Of a stretch of 64,000 nucleotides of DNA, positions 53,677 to 63,709 are shown one piece after another (position 1 is the first letter of the stretch; each line of letters opens with the position of its first letter). The DNA is from Staphylococcus shinii. Lineage in GTDB: Bacteria > Bacillota > Bacilli > Staphylococcales > Staphylococcaceae. A program made the position numbers and the translations under genes. Where the stretch lies: positions 1 to 64,000 of the forward strand of contig NZ_JAGEVL010000007.1 in assembly GCF_017583065.1 (NCBI RefSeq). The letters run 5' to 3'. The notes under the pieces were generated by a model that was not told the origin of the DNA, did not search any database, and saw only the letters and a program-made list of their open reading frames with translations.

Positions 53677-56064
53677 TCACTTTTCGTCTTGTTTCTTTTT
53701 TCTAAAGAAGAGAAGCGTAGTACCTATTAGTAGTAATAAACTACTCCAAATAGTTGTATTATGCTCTTTTTCACCAGTATTAGGTAATTGTTTCTTTTCA
53801 GCTGATGACTGTGGAGCATCTGTTGTTGAACCGGAGTTGTTTATTACTGTATTGCTTGGGCTAGCTTTTACAGTCGTACTAGTATTGATAGTTTCTATAT
53901 TTAATTTTGTATATTTTTGTGAGTTGAGTTCAAATACTTTATTGTGTTCATTTGGTAAAACTTCAACTATCTTATCTTTAGTTGAGAGCTCTCTATTTGC
54001 TTCAGATGTCGGTTCCGGATTTGGCGTAGGCTCAGAATCTGGTGTTGGTTCTGGGTCAGGTGTTGGCTCAAGATCAGGTGTTGGTTCTGGATCAGGTGTC
54101 GGCTCAGGATCAGGTGTCGGTTCAGGGTCAGGTGTTGGTTCAGGATCAGGTGTCGGCTCAGGGTCAGGTGTCGGTTCCGGATCAGGTGTTGGTTCAGGGT
54201 CAGGTGTCGGCTCAGGGTCAGGTGTCGGCTCAGGATCAGGTGTTGGCTCAGGATCAGGTGTCGGTTCAGGATCAGGTGTTGGCTCAGGCTCAGGTGTCGG
54301 CTCAGGATCAGGTGTCGGTTCCGGATCAGGTGTCGGCTCAGGGTCAGGTGTTGGCTCAGGATCAGGTGTTGGTTCTGGATCAGGTGTTGGTTCAGGATCA
54401 GGTGTCGGCTCAGGGTCAGGTGTTGGCTCAGGATCAGGTGTCGGTTCCGGATCAGGTGTTGGTTCAGGTTTAGGTTTCGGGTCGGTTCCTTCTCCATTTG
54501 CATTATTTTGATAGAATAAAACTCCGTTATCCCAACTTGCTTGCGTATAATAATTCTCATAATATGGTGAGAATCCTGAAAGTGTTGTTCTAAATGTTAG
54601 TGATTGCGCCTCACCATCATAAGCGCTATCAAATTTTACTACATAGACACTATCTAAATTATCAAAGTCTATTTGATAATTACCATTAGTAACATTTAAA
54701 TTAACGTTGTTCGTTACATCTTGGAACATTGAAGTATCTGAAGTATCGGCATATACGCTTTGGTTTAATTCATTAGGCTTAGTTACTTTAAAAACTTTTA
54801 CGGATGGTATATTACCGTCTTGATGATTACCTTTAAGTATTTGACCATAAACAGTGGCACCAGAAATTTTAAAGTTATTTGGATTAATATAAGCGAGATG
54901 AGAAAAAGTATTATTTTGTTTATTTAATAAAGTAATACTTCCGTTAACGCTTAATCCGGCATTGTTTATACCATTTAAATATTTTATATAAACATCTTTT
55001 TGAGTCTTATGTCCATTTATTGTTGCAACAATTGATTGATTACTATCTTTAGTTACATATTTAGGATCGACAAATAAATTTAGAGACAAATTTGTCTTTA
55101 TGTTCTCTCTGTTATTAACATAATCTGTAAATGTATATATAATTTTACCATCTTCTAAAATATTTCCATTTGCAATAACTGTTTCTCCATTTTTAATTTC
55201 TGGAAATTTAGTTATGGCAGATACGCCTCGTGTATTTACATTATTAGAAAGTGAAATATCAAAATAATCACCTTCTTTAACACCCTCACCAAACGATAAT
55301 TCATATTTTAAGGTTGATTTTTCACCGTTATGTGGTTTAACCGGATCATTTGATTCAATATTACTATTAACCACAGTAATTTTATCACTTACATCTTTAC
55401 CAACTATATTTTCATTACTAGCTACTTCAGGGTTTGGATTCGTACCATTATATGTAGAGATTGTGCGTTTTGGTGAAGTAATGTTTTCAATTGATGATAT
55501 TTGTGCTTTATCTTTATTAGGTTCACTTACTTCATTTTTCTGTGGTGTGTTTTGTTCAGATGTAGCGACAGATTGCGTAGTTTCATTTTGCGAATGGGCT
55601 ACGTTAGAAGTTGGTACAGAGTTAGATGGTGTTTGTTCACCAGAACTAGCGTCTTTATTGTTGCTGTTCGTATCTAATTTAACATTTTCGTTTTTATCGT
55701 TCATATCTTCTTGAGGTGATTCTTCAAGTTTAGTGCTATCTTCAATTTTTAAAGTTTCATCTGCTTCGATTCTTTTATCATTGTTAACGGATCCCGTCTT
55801 TTCCACATCATTTTTATTTAACGCTGTATCATTAGGTGCAGTTATTTCATTGTTAATAGCAACCTCATTTGATGTATTGTTTTCACTTTGTGCTGTACTG
55901 TTTTGATTATTTGAATCGATTTTTGTTTCTTCATTCGTAGTCTCTGATGCTTTTGCCTCCCCAGAAGCACTTAGACCAATGGCTAGACAAGTACCTAAAA
56001 GTACTGAAGCAGCCCCAAATTTATATTTGCGAATACCAAATTTTTCATTTTTCTTTATAAACAT
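53677..56064 (-). CDS. LPXTG cell-wall-anchored MSCRAMM adhesin with PDPEPT repeats
   Basis: A 795-residue surface adhesin. YSIRK-type signal at residues about 8-45 ([16 protein letters not shown]). Ser/Asn/Glu-rich N1-like stretch to about 200. Two DEv-IgG-like domains (about 210-530) include [13 protein letters not shown] [14 protein letters not shown] and [21 protein letters not shown], the Clf/Sdr/Fnb fold that usually binds fibrinogen or similar ligands. About 25 Pro-Asp-Pro-Glu-Pro-Thr repeats form the stalk. An LPNTG sortase signal, hydrophobic helix and RKKKQDEK tail end the protein. The stalk lacks classical Ser-Asp repeats. It starts behind AGAGGAG. Ligand unknown. Confidence 0.92.
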   Translation of the reverse strand: MFIKKNEKFGIRKYKFGAASVLLGTCLAIGLSASGEAKASETTNEETKIDSNNQNSTAQSENNTSNEVAINNEITAPNDTALNKNDVEKTGSVNNDKRIEADETLKIEDSTKLEESPQEDMNDKNENVKLDTNSNNKDASSGEQTPSNSVPTSNVAHSQNETTQSVATSEQNTPQKNEVSEPNKDKAQISSIENITSPKRTISTYNGTNPNPEVASNENIVGKDVSDKITVVNSNIESNDPVKPHNGEKSTLKYELSFGEGVKEGDYFDISLSNNVNTRGVSAITKFPEIKNGETVIANGNILEDGKIIYTFTDYVNNRENIKTNLSLNLFVDPKYVTKDSNQSIVATINGHKTQKDVYIKYLNGINNAGLSVNGSITLLNKQNNTFSHLAYINPNNFKISGATVYGQILKGNHQDGNIPSVKVFKVTKPNELNQSVYADTSDTSMFQDVTNNVNLNVTNGNYQIDFDNLDSVYVVKFDSAYDGEAQSLTFRTTLSGFSPYYENYYTQASWDNGVLFYQNNANGEGTDPKPKPEPTPDPEPTPDPEPTPDPEPTPDPEPTPDPEPTPDPEPTPDPEPTPDPEPTPDPEPTPEPEPTPDPEPTPDPEPTPDPEPTPDPEPTPDPEPTPDPEPTPDPEPTPDPEPTPDPEPTPDPEPTPDPEPTPDLEPTPDPEPTPDSEPTPNPEPTSEANRELSTKDKIVEVLPNEHNKVFELNSQKYTKLNIETINTSTTVKASPSNTVINNSGSTTDAPQSSAEKKQLPNTGEKEHNTTIWSSLLLLIGTTLLFFRKKKQDEK
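54015..54475 (-). repeat. 18-bp tandem repeats encoding the adhesin stalk
   Basis: About 25 units of 18 bases, consensus on the plus strand GGATCAGGTGTCGGCTCA, with third-position variation (tca/tcc/tct, gtc/gtt). Each unit encodes Pro-Asp-Pro-Glu-Pro-Thr. The edge units are worn ([18 protein letters not shown] at the C-terminal side). Confidence 0.95.
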
Positions 56065-56262
56065 AACATTCTCCTCTTTTTAAAATTCATATTATATTGT
56101 GATATAGATAAGTATTATAATTTATTTTATATATTTACGCAATGTAATAATTAATTGTTTTGAATTATTTATTAAATGATAAAAATAAGATTAGCTTTGA
56201 TAATCGTTTAAAAGTTAATTATTTTATGAATTTTAAAAAATGACGCACAAAATGTTTTGGGC

Positions 56263-56306
56263 GTAAAAAACTACTCAATCCTCATGAACTTTGAGAATCA
56301 AGTAGT
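56263..56306 (-). terminator. Terminator after the desaturase gene
   Basis: ACTACTCAATCCTCA pairs with TTGAGAATCAAGTAGT with small mismatches; the minus strand ends in TTTTTTACG. Confidence 0.8.
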
Positions 56307-56350
56307 GTGTTAGAGTAATTATATTTTACTGTGTATAAGTAATATTATAT

Positions 56351-57358
56351 TTACGAAGGCTGTTTTTGTCTTAATGCAAATTCTTTAAATGTGATAAAGC
56401 GTTTATGGCTTTCATCATATAATTTAAATTTTAACGAAGCGAAACTTTCTCTAATCGTAATTGAGGTTGCATGATGTAATGGTGTAACATTGTCATGCGT
56501 GGCTTCTAAAGCATAATTTGGAATTCTAGGGTTTAAATGATGCACATGATGATACCCGATATTACCAGTTATCCATTGAATAAATTTTGGTAATTTATAG
56601 TAAGAACTGCCATCAATAGCTGCTTTAACATAATCCCATTCGGATGATTCTTCAAAATAGGAATCTTCAAAAGTATGTTGGATATAAAAGAGCCAAATAC
56701 CGATCATTCCTGAAATAAAGACCATAGGAGCAAAAATAGCAAAAAATTGACTAACCCCTAATAGATAAATAAGCCCCCCATAAATGACTAATAATAAAAT
56801 ATTATTAAGCCATGTATTAGTACGTTCTTTTGTTTTAGCACCTTTTGCGTTAAAGCGATTAGATACAAATACTAAGAAAAACGGTCCTAAAACAAACATT
56901 ACAAATGGATTGCGATAACATCTATAAGTTAAACGTTTAAAACGAGACGAAATTTGATATTCTTCAACTGTCATGACCCAAATATCTCCAATGCCACGCT
57001 TCTCCAAATTCCCACTACCTGCATGGTGCATTAAATGTTCTCTACGCCATTTTCGATAGGGAAAGAAGGTTAAAAAACCTGTCACATTACCTAATAAATC
57101 ATTATGCTTCTGTTTTTTTAAATATGAACCATGACATGCATCATGAAAAATAATGAACGTTCTAATTAAAAAGATTGAAGCACATATACTAATAATAATT
57201 GCTAATGACCAATGTACTTGATATAAAAACCCACTTGCTACTAACAACGCAAGGAGGGGGATTATTGTATTGATTATTTGGATTGTACTCTTTGTATAGC
57301 TCGTTTTTTCAAACGGTTTGACCATCTTACGTAACAATTTCTTTTTATCTTTTTCCAT
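56351..57358 (-). CDS. Membrane fatty acid desaturase
   Basis: A 335-residue di-iron acyl-lipid desaturase that should place a double bond in membrane fatty acids. The three histidine boxes are HDACHGS (near residue 73), HLMHH (near 109) and HHVHH (near 273). Two pairs of membrane helices flank them. The pattern fits Bacillus Des (delta-5), although no DesK/DesR pair lies in this window. The start at 57358 has GGTG upstream. Staphylococci classically lack unsaturated fatty acid synthesis, so the gene is worth noting. Confidence 0.88.
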   Translation of the reverse strand: MEKDKKKLLRKMVKPFEKTSYTKSTIQIINTIIPLLALLVASGFLYQVHWSLAIIISICASIFLIRTFIIFHDACHGSYLKKQKHNDLLGNVTGFLTFFPYRKWRREHLMHHAGSGNLEKRGIGDIWVMTVEEYQISSRFKRLTYRCYRNPFVMFVLGPFFLVFVSNRFNAKGAKTKERTNTWLNNILLLVIYGGLIYLLGVSQFFAIFAPMVFISGMIGIWLFYIQHTFEDSYFEESSEWDYVKAAIDGSSYYKLPKFIQWITGNIGYHHVHHLNPRIPNYALEATHDNVTPLHHATSITIRESFASLKFKLYDESHKRFITFKEFALRQKQPS

Positions 57359-57781
57359 TTACACCAAACTTTCTATCCACTCAGAAATCAATTTTTACTG
57401 AAGTGTTTAATTCAGTGTATAGAAGTGGGACACCTATTACAAACATTTATTTGAATTATTTGAATACTTTTTAATAAAAAGTGAAATAATGGCTAGTAGA
57501 AAGCTTTATCTAAAAATAAAATTTAATTCTCAGTTAATTTAAATGTTTATATTTTAATCAATTAATGCGTTGAAAAATTTAAAATTGTAAAACCTCAATG
57601 ATATTTAAATAATTTTATATCAATAGTTGTAATTTTCAGAAAAAAAGAATATTATACAACCAAGCATTGTGAGATATATGCATGCAATATTTAAATTAGT
57701 TTATTTATAGTAAAACAAAGGGGCAAATAAACTGAACATATATTAATTATGCTTAAAAACAACTGAGGTGGGGCTAGTTTT
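57359..57781. other. Divergent intergenic region of 423 bases
   Basis: AT-rich region between the desaturase and the permease genes. It must hold both promoters. Palindromic TGCATGCA lies near 57680. No small gene or clear riboswitch seen. Confidence 0.5.
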
Positions 57782-59164
57782 ATGACGAATACTTTAAACA
57801 GAGAGTTAAGCAATAGACATATTCAACTTATTGCGATTGGTGGCGCTATTGGAACAGGATTATTCTTAGGGGCAGGACAATCCATAAGTTTAACGGGGCC
57901 ATCCATTTTACTAACTTATATTATTGTCGGTTTCGTATTGTTTATGTTTATGCGTGCAATGGGAGAAATGTTATTACATAACACAGAGTACAAAACATTT
58001 GCAGACATCGCACATGATCAAATAGGTCCGTTTGCGGGGTTTGTAACTGGTTGGACATATTGGTTAACTTGGATTACATCTGGTATGGCTGAAATTACAG
58101 CAGTTGCAAAATATGTAGAATTTTGGGTGCCAGATTTACCAAACTGGATAACATCATTATCATGTATTTTGATATTAATGGCATTTAATTTAACAAGTAC
58201 AAAAATGTTTGGAGAATTAGAATTTTGGTTCGCAATTATAAAAGTAATTACAATTATCGCATTGATTGTTGTAGGTATTGTAATGATAGTATTTGCGATA
58301 CAGACACCCTTTGGAAAAACGAGTGTATCTAATGTTTTTAATAATGGTTCATTTTTTCCACATGGTGCATCTGGCTTTTTCATGTCATTCCAAATGGTAG
58401 TATTTTCATTTACAGGTATTGAAATTTTAGGTATTACAGCAGGTGAAACGAAGAACCCAGAAAGAACGATACCGAAAGCAATTAATAGTGTGCCTATAAG
58501 AATTTTATTATTTTATGTAGGAGCATTGGCGGTTATGATGTCTATTATTCCATGGCAAGATATTGATCCGAATAACAGTCCATTTGTTAGTTTATTTGCA
58601 TTAATTGGTGTGCCATTTGCAGCAGGACTTATCAATTTTGTAGTATTAACAGCTGCGTCGTCAGCGTGTAATAGTGGTATTTTTGCTAATAGCAGAATCC
58701 TATTTGGATTATCAGAGAAAAAGCAAACACATCATTTATTGATGAAAACTAATAAAAAAGGCGTACCGTATATCGCAATTTTAGTGACTTGTGCGTTATT
58801 ATCTATAACAGTGTTGCTCAATTACTTAATACCTAATGCAACTCAAGTATTCTTTTATGTAACAGCAATATCAACTATATTGTTAGTTATTGTGTGGATG
58901 TTTATCATGCATTCTTATGCGAAATACGTTAAATCACATCCAGAAAATCATAAAAAGAGTGCATTTAAACTTCCTGGTGGCATAAACATGGCAAGAACGG
59001 TTCAATTATTCTTTGTTTTCGTATTAATTATTTTATTCTTTGTTCCTGATACGAGAATGGGTATTGTGTTATCGCCAATATGGTTTATTCTACTTGCATT
59101 AATTTATTTGAGGTATACAAGAAAAGCGCGTAAATTAGAGATGGGCGGTCTTGGTCATAAATAG
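57782..59164 (+). CDS. APC family permease, D-serine/D-alanine/glycine type
   Basis: A 460-residue, 12-helix amino acid transporter. IAIGGAIGTGLFLGAGQSI marks helix 1 and FTGIEILGITAGETKNPERTIP helix 6. TSGMAEITAVAKYVEFW and SSACNSGIFANSRILFGL are close to the CycA/AapA group (D-serine, D-alanine, glycine). It starts behind GAGGTGGGG. Single gene. Specificity is family-level inference. Confidence 0.87.
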   Translation: MTNTLNRELSNRHIQLIAIGGAIGTGLFLGAGQSISLTGPSILLTYIIVGFVLFMFMRAMGEMLLHNTEYKTFADIAHDQIGPFAGFVTGWTYWLTWITSGMAEITAVAKYVEFWVPDLPNWITSLSCILILMAFNLTSTKMFGELEFWFAIIKVITIIALIVVGIVMIVFAIQTPFGKTSVSNVFNNGSFFPHGASGFFMSFQMVVFSFTGIEILGITAGETKNPERTIPKAINSVPIRILLFYVGALAVMMSIIPWQDIDPNNSPFVSLFALIGVPFAAGLINFVVLTAASSACNSGIFANSRILFGLSEKKQTHHLLMKTNKKGVPYIAILVTCALLSITVLLNYLIPNATQVFFYVTAISTILLVIVWMFIMHSYAKYVKSHPENHKKSAFKLPGGINMARTVQLFFVFVLIILFFVPDTRMGIVLSPIWFILLALIYLRYTRKARKLEMGGLGHK

Positions 59165-59430
59165 ATGTCTAAGATTGTGTAGTTATTTAAGCAGTTGATG
59201 ACTAAAGTGAAAAATCCCTAGTTTTATGCAAGGGTTTAGCAATGGTGACCATTGGTCAAAAACATTATACTCTGGGGCATTTTTGCTAAGGATGAATTAT
59301 TACAATGACACTATTTTAACAAAAATGTTTTCTGTACTATTCAAAGTTTAAATAACTCATTGTAGGCATTATGATGAAATTTAATGATATTCATTAAATT
59401 TTTTGATGTACGAGAGGAGGTAAGTTTGAG

Positions 59431-59907
59431 ATGGAGGCTGTATATGCTAAGGACGATCAAGGTGCTTATCAAACACTGAAACTAACTATTGAAAAAGATA
59501 GTGAAACTGTTTTTAATTTATTAAGCACGACTGAGGGTGTTCAGAAATGGTTTCCTCAATTATCATTTAAGGAACGAAAAGTTGGTGGCAAGATGACATT
59601 TCATATGGATGAACAAGACGATATGGAGATGGAAATTACTGCTTTCGAAGATAATGTAGCTATTGGTTACACATGGGACACTGGTGCAGTAAGATTTGAT
59701 TTGTATGATAGTGGACGTGAAACAGTGCTTATATTAGATGAGTTTTTACCGTTTGATTTTCCGCATATCATTTTAGACTTTTCGGGTTGGCAGTTCCAAA
59801 TGCAAAGTATAAAAAACGTTGCAGAAACAGGAAAAACCTTAGACCAAAGTGAATGTGATTTGGACAGTATAAAAGATGAAGTAGAAACACAACTTGATTT
59901 AGGTTAA
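59431..59907 (+). CDS. SRPBCC family protein
   Basis: A 158-residue START-like protein with the N-terminal strand TLKLTIEKDSETVFNLLST and EGVQKWFPQLSF, typical of AHSA1-like proteins, and an acidic C-terminus. It starts at ATG 59431 behind GAGGAGG. It is distinct from the 46310 SRPBCC gene, with only the fold in common. Function unknown. Confidence 0.8.
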   Translation: MEAVYAKDDQGAYQTLKLTIEKDSETVFNLLSTTEGVQKWFPQLSFKERKVGGKMTFHMDEQDDMEMEITAFEDNVAIGYTWDTGAVRFDLYDSGRETVLILDEFLPFDFPHIILDFSGWQFQMQSIKNVAETGKTLDQSECDLDSIKDEVETQLDLG

Positions 59908-60039
59908 AAATTTAAATTTAGTAGAACTTCAAAAAATAAAGACTATACGATTGTATAAGTGCAACTAATTCAATAAACTAAGTAATGATTTTAGCAGTTT
60001 GATTTTTTATTGTGATAATTATCGCTTAAAACCAAAATA

Positions 60040-60080
60040 AAGCTGGGACATAAAATTTAATGTCCCAGCTTTATTTTTTA
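60040..60080. terminator. GCTGGGACAT hairpin terminator
   Basis: AATAAAGCTGGGACAT and ATGTCCCAGCTTTATT are perfect arms around a short loop with T-runs after them. This is the intact form of a hairpin common in staphylococcal intergenic regions. It serves the SRPBCC gene and the converging 43-residue gene. Confidence 0.92.
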
Positions 60081-60090
60081 GTCTATAAAA

Positions 60091-60222
60091 TTAGAATTTA
60101 TCTTTTAAGTCTTTTGCTTTATCTGAAGCTTGATCTTTCACTTCTTTTTGCTTATCTTTATCGTTTTTTACTTCGTCAACCTTATCTTTTGCTTTGTCTT
60201 TAAATTCGTCAAATTTACTCAT
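60091..60222 (-). CDS. 43-residue Lys/Asp-rich hydrophilic protein
   Basis: A short gene with a strong AAAGGAGG ribosome site nine bases before ATG 60222. The product begins MSKFDEFKDKAKDKVDEVK and ends SDKAKDLKDKF: 43 residues with alternating Lys and Asp/Glu, no hydrophobic core, and a repeated DKAKD pattern that should form an amphipathic helix. It resembles CsbD-like or LEA-like stress proteins. On the minus strand GTTTAT and GGAAAA lie 14 bases apart upstream, a poor match to the SigB promoter. It ends at the GCTGGGACAT hairpin. Confidence 0.75.
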   Translation of the reverse strand: MSKFDEFKDKAKDKVDEVKNDKDKQKEVKDQASDKAKDLKDKF

Positions 60223-60485
60223 TATAAAAACCTCCTTTAAGATTTGTGACACAAGTATTTTTCCACTTATTAATGTAAATAAACATATTTCTTTATATTG
60301 ATTGAAAAAGATAAGAAGACAATGACGTTAGTATTATTAAAAAAATATAGTATATCGACTTTTTAACAGTTTAGTTAGATGAGAAAAATAAGTGACGATT
60401 TTAATAAAAAAGTAGAGAAAATAGAGGATATATTTTATAATATGGTAGATTAAAAGCAAGTTAATAATTTAATGGAGGTTTAAGC

Positions 60486-60839
60486 ATGGAATATACTTTA
60501 CCTAATTGTCCAGAGTGTGATTCAAGTTATACATACGAAGATGGAAATTTATTCGTTTGTCCTATGTGTGGTCACGAATGGTCTGAAGCTGAAAATGATG
60601 AAAACAAAGAAGCTCAAATTACAAGAGATGTGAATGGGCAGGAATTAGTTGACGGGGATGCTGTTACAGTTATTAAAGATTTAAAAGTAAAAGGTACATC
60701 ATTTGTAATCAAACAAGGTACGAAAGTAAAAAGTATAAAAATAGTTGAACCTGACGATGGCCATGACATCGACGCGAAAGTTGATAAAATTGGACTAGTG
60801 GGATTAAAATCTTCACTTGTAAAGAAATTAAAAGGTTAG
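60486..60839 (+). CDS. phnA: PhnA/YjdM family zinc-ribbon protein
   Basis: A 117-residue protein with an N-terminal zinc ribbon (CPEC at residues 8-11, CPMC at 27-30) and the C-terminal PhnA domain, DGDAVTVIKDLKVKGTSFVIKQGTKVK, an SH3-like barrel. The start has TGGAGG upstream. Despite its name the family is not needed for phosphonate breakdown. Single gene ending at a terminator. Confidence 0.92.
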   Translation: MEYTLPNCPECDSSYTYEDGNLFVCPMCGHEWSEAENDENKEAQITRDVNGQELVDGDAVTVIKDLKVKGTSFVIKQGTKVKSIKIVEPDDGHDIDAKVDKIGLVGLKSSLVKKLKG

Positions 60840-60871
60840 AGCAAAATTTAGCATAAAATAACAACATTGAG

Positions 60872-60915
60872 GGATGGGGTAAAACCTGATTTAAATAAGG
60901 AATCTCATCCTTTTT
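60872..60915 (+). terminator. Terminator after phnA
   Basis: GGATGGGG pairs with TCTCATCC using G-U wobbles, followed by TTTTTG. Confidence 0.75.
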
Positions 60916-61153
60916 GTTATTTATATTTAGTGAAGTTAAGTAGCTGAAAGATTATTTATAGTAATTGAATAAGTGTATTTACTATAAATGAATATGACGT
61001 TACATCGAAAAATTACATGTTGTGTATATCTCTATATGTTATTATAAATCTAACTATTTTACATTCGTTAATTATGTTAGGTATGAAATTTATCTATAAT
61101 TTTCTCAGATAACAAATACGAATTTAATTACTTATTACGAGGAGATTGAGTAT
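60916..61153. other. AT-rich region before the RpiR gene
   Basis: About 240 bases with no gene; it presumably holds the promoter of the RpiR regulator. Confidence 0.5.
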
Positions 61154-62011
61154 ATGTCAAAAGATAACATTTTTATAAAAATTAAAGAAAATATAAAAAA
61201 CTTATCTCAATCAGAAAGAAAGGCAGCCAATTTTATAACTAAAGAACCAACAGATATTATGTTTGATACTATAAACGAATTATCTGAGAAAGTTGGTACC
61301 AGTACTACAACAATTATGCGTCTCGCAAGTAAATTAGGTTACTCTGGTTATACAGAGTTGCAACGAGACATTCAAAATTTTATAAAAGATGGAAAAGCAC
61401 CTCAGTCTAGATTAACTTCTAATTTACAAAATATAGAGAAAGATAATTTGTGGACAGAAACGGTTAATTTTCATGCTACACAATTACAACAATTTTCAAA
61501 CCAACTTGATGAGCAAACTTTGGATAAAGCTATAAATTTAATTGAAAATGCTAATCTTATTTGTTGTACATGTGTGAGAAGTGGCTTGCCTGCAGGTCAT
61601 TATTTTTCACAAAATATAAATAGAATAAAAGGCAACTGTAACCTTATAGTAGCGGATACTTCAGATTGGGTAGATGAAGTTGTGTCAATGAATGCTCAAG
61701 ATGTGTTAGTGGCGATTAGTTATCCTAGATATGCTAAGCGTATTAATGATTTCGTGAAAATCGCCAAAAATAAAGGTGTGAAGATTATTGTAATAACAGA
61801 TACATTTTCGTCTCCATTGGTTGATTACGCAGATGTAATTCTACCTTGTGATTCTAATAGTTTAGCTTTTCACAATTCACCGATATTGTCACTTGTAGTA
61901 ATTGATTACTTGATTAATGCTTTGGCAGTTAAAGAAACTAAGAAGAATTCAAGTCGCTTAGATGATATAAATGAAATATTAAAACAAATAAAATATCACA
62001 CGAATAACTAA
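61154..62011 (+). CDS. RpiR/MurR family transcriptional regulator
   Basis: A 285-residue regulator with an RpiR-type helix-turn-helix (residues about 15-75, LSQSERKAANFI and VGTSTTTIMRLASKLGYSGY) and a SIS sugar-phosphate-binding domain (about 120-250, ISYPRYAKRINDFVKIAKN, IIVITDTFSSPL). It starts behind AGGAG. It precedes, in the same direction, an RraA-like gene, a DUF1932-type dehydrogenase and a DctM-like permease, which it probably controls. A terminator hairpin separates it from them. Confidence 0.88.
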   Translation: MSKDNIFIKIKENIKNLSQSERKAANFITKEPTDIMFDTINELSEKVGTSTTTIMRLASKLGYSGYTELQRDIQNFIKDGKAPQSRLTSNLQNIEKDNLWTETVNFHATQLQQFSNQLDEQTLDKAINLIENANLICCTCVRSGLPAGHYFSQNINRIKGNCNLIVADTSDWVDEVVSMNAQDVLVAISYPRYAKRINDFVKIAKNKGVKIIVITDTFSSPLVDYADVILPCDSNSLAFHNSPILSLVVIDYLINALAVKETKKNSSRLDDINEILKQIKYHTNN

Positions 62012-62050
62012 AAAACAAACCATTTTAAAAATATAATGGTTTGTTTTTTT
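62012..62050 (+). terminator. Terminator after the RpiR gene
   Basis: AACAAACCATT and AATGGTTTGTT form a perfect 11-bp stem, followed by TTTTTT. Confidence 0.92.
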
Positions 62051-62162
62051 ATGTAATTTTTTATGTAAGGGTTTACATTTGTTTAGGCAAGTGGTAACTT
62101 TGTAAATAATATTACAAATAAAAAGTTATATGTAATAAATTTTACGAATGGATGGTGGCTCA

Positions 62163-62819
62163 ATGAATGGTAATAATGATGAGATTTTAAAGCGTTTAGA
62201 GAAGCTAAGTTCAACGTTAATTGCAGATAGCATGAAATTTGAAAATATTATGAATCATAGATTAAAGCCAGTTAATTTTCAGGAACCTCTTGTCGGGCAA
62301 GCAAGAACGGTATCACTTTATCCAGGAGATAATCTCTACTTGCACCTTGGAATATATGAGGCAAAACCAGGAGAAATATTGATTGTTGAAGGAAAAGATT
62401 CTACAACTTCAGCTTATATGGGGAACTTGATGGCAGCAGCAGCAGAAAAACTTGGTATAAAGGGAATAATTATTGATGGTTTAATTAGAGATAAAAAAGA
62501 ATTAGAAAGTATGAATATACAAATCTACGCAAATGGATTTATACCTAAAGGACCGAGAAAAAATGGACCAGGTGCATTTGATATACCAATTCAATGTGGA
62601 GGAGTTTTAGTAAATCCATATGATTTTGTAGTTGCAGATGAGGATGGTATTGCAATCATCCCTTATAAAAAAGCAGAAGAATTTATAGTAAAAGCAGAAG
62701 AAAAATTAATATATGAAGAAAAAAGATTAAATACTATAATGTCATTTAGCTTGGATCAGGGGTATGACAAAAGCACAATAGAGCCGTCCTGGTTAAGAGA
62801 AAATATTGAAAATCAATAG
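62163..62819 (+). CDS. RraA-like / 4-hydroxy-4-methyl-2-oxoglutarate aldolase family protein
   Basis: A 218-residue protein of the RraA/HMG aldolase fold. The motif GNLMAAAAEKLGIKGIIIDGL and the cofactor-binding GLIRDKKEL are clear, and PIQCGGVLVNPYDFVVADEDG is typical. It starts at ATG 62163 with GGTGG just upstream; an ATG at 62148 lacks a site. In such clusters these proteins are usually divalent-metal lyases or decarboxylases acting on oxo acids rather than RNase regulators. It is followed 11 bases later by the dehydrogenase gene. Confidence 0.85.
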   Translation: MNGNNDEILKRLEKLSSTLIADSMKFENIMNHRLKPVNFQEPLVGQARTVSLYPGDNLYLHLGIYEAKPGEILIVEGKDSTTSAYMGNLMAAAAEKLGIKGIIIDGLIRDKKELESMNIQIYANGFIPKGPRKNGPGAFDIPIQCGGVLVNPYDFVVADEDGIAIIPYKKAEEFIVKAEEKLIYEEKRLNTIMSFSLDQGYDKSTIEPSWLRENIENQ

Positions 62820-62830
62820 GGGTGGATAAA

Positions 62831-63694
62831 ATGGATATAGGATTTATAGGGTTTGGAGAAGTTGGAAAAGAATTGTCTAAAGGATTTAGTAAATATGAAG
62901 TAAATCGTATATATGCTTATGATCCATTACTGATAGGCTCAGATTCTAAAAAGTTATCTGAAAGAACCGAGATTAACTACGTTGAAAAGGCAGAAATTGT
63001 AGCAAAACAAACGTTATCTATATTATTTGTTGCTGTTCCTGCGACAAAAACTGTAGAAGCTTGGTCAGAAATAAGTGATGTTGTTGCTAATGAAACAGTA
63101 CTAGTGGATCTAACAACTGCTAGTTCTGAAGAGAAAAATAAGGTGAATGAAATGATGTACAACAAAGGCATGACAATCATAGATGCTGCAATACTTGGTG
63201 CATTAAAAGTATATCAAAATGAAGTGCCTATATTAGCATCTGGAACACAAACAAATAAGTTTATAGAGTTAGGTTATCAAATTGGGATGAATATTACTAA
63301 ATTAAATGAAAAAGTCGGCGATGCTACTAATTTTAAATTTGTGAGGAGTATATTTACAAAAGGATTGTCTGCATTATTATTTGAAGTTATGGCATCTGCA
63401 GAACAACTTGATATTACAGAAGAAATATATGAATCTATCACCAGTACGATGGATAAAGATAACTTTGGAGAAATTATAAGTAGATATATAAAAAGTAACG
63501 TAAAACATTCACAGCGCCGTGAGAAAGAAATGAAAAATGTAAGTGAATTTTTAGAACACCATCACATCAAACCTGTAATGACTAAAGCTACGATTCAAAA
63601 ATTGAAAAATATAACTCAATCAAATTTAGAAAATAAATTACGAGATGAAGTTGATGATTGGTGTAACGTGATAAAGGCTTACAATCAAAAATAA
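62831..63694 (+). CDS. NAD(P)-dependent dehydrogenase, 3-hydroxyisobutyrate/6-phosphogluconate type (DUF1932)
   Basis: A 287-residue beta-hydroxyacid dehydrogenase. The N-terminal Rossmann motif is GFIGFGEVGKEL; the C-terminal helical domain has FVRSIFTKGLSALLFEVM, typical of the DUF1932 group. ATG 62831 lies behind GGGGTGG. Together with an oxo-acid lyase-like protein and a transporter it should form a short catabolic route for a hydroxy acid (inference). Substrate unknown. Confidence 0.85.
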   Translation: MDIGFIGFGEVGKELSKGFSKYEVNRIYAYDPLLIGSDSKKLSERTEINYVEKAEIVAKQTLSILFVAVPATKTVEAWSEISDVVANETVLVDLTTASSEEKNKVNEMMYNKGMTIIDAAILGALKVYQNEVPILASGTQTNKFIELGYQIGMNITKLNEKVGDATNFKFVRSIFTKGLSALLFEVMASAEQLDITEEIYESITSTMDKDNFGEIISRYIKSNVKHSQRREKEMKNVSEFLEHHHIKPVMTKATIQKLKNITQSNLENKLRDEVDDWCNVIKAYNQK

Positions 63695-63709
63695 ATAGGA
63701 GGCATGTAT

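Noticed and set aside
53558..54560. Long open frames on both strands over the adhesin repeats (Gly-Val-Gly-Ser type and Leu/His/Arg type)
   Set aside because: An 18-bp repeat without stops keeps several frames open. Only the minus frame with YSIRK, MSCRAMM domains and LPNTG makes a sensible protein.
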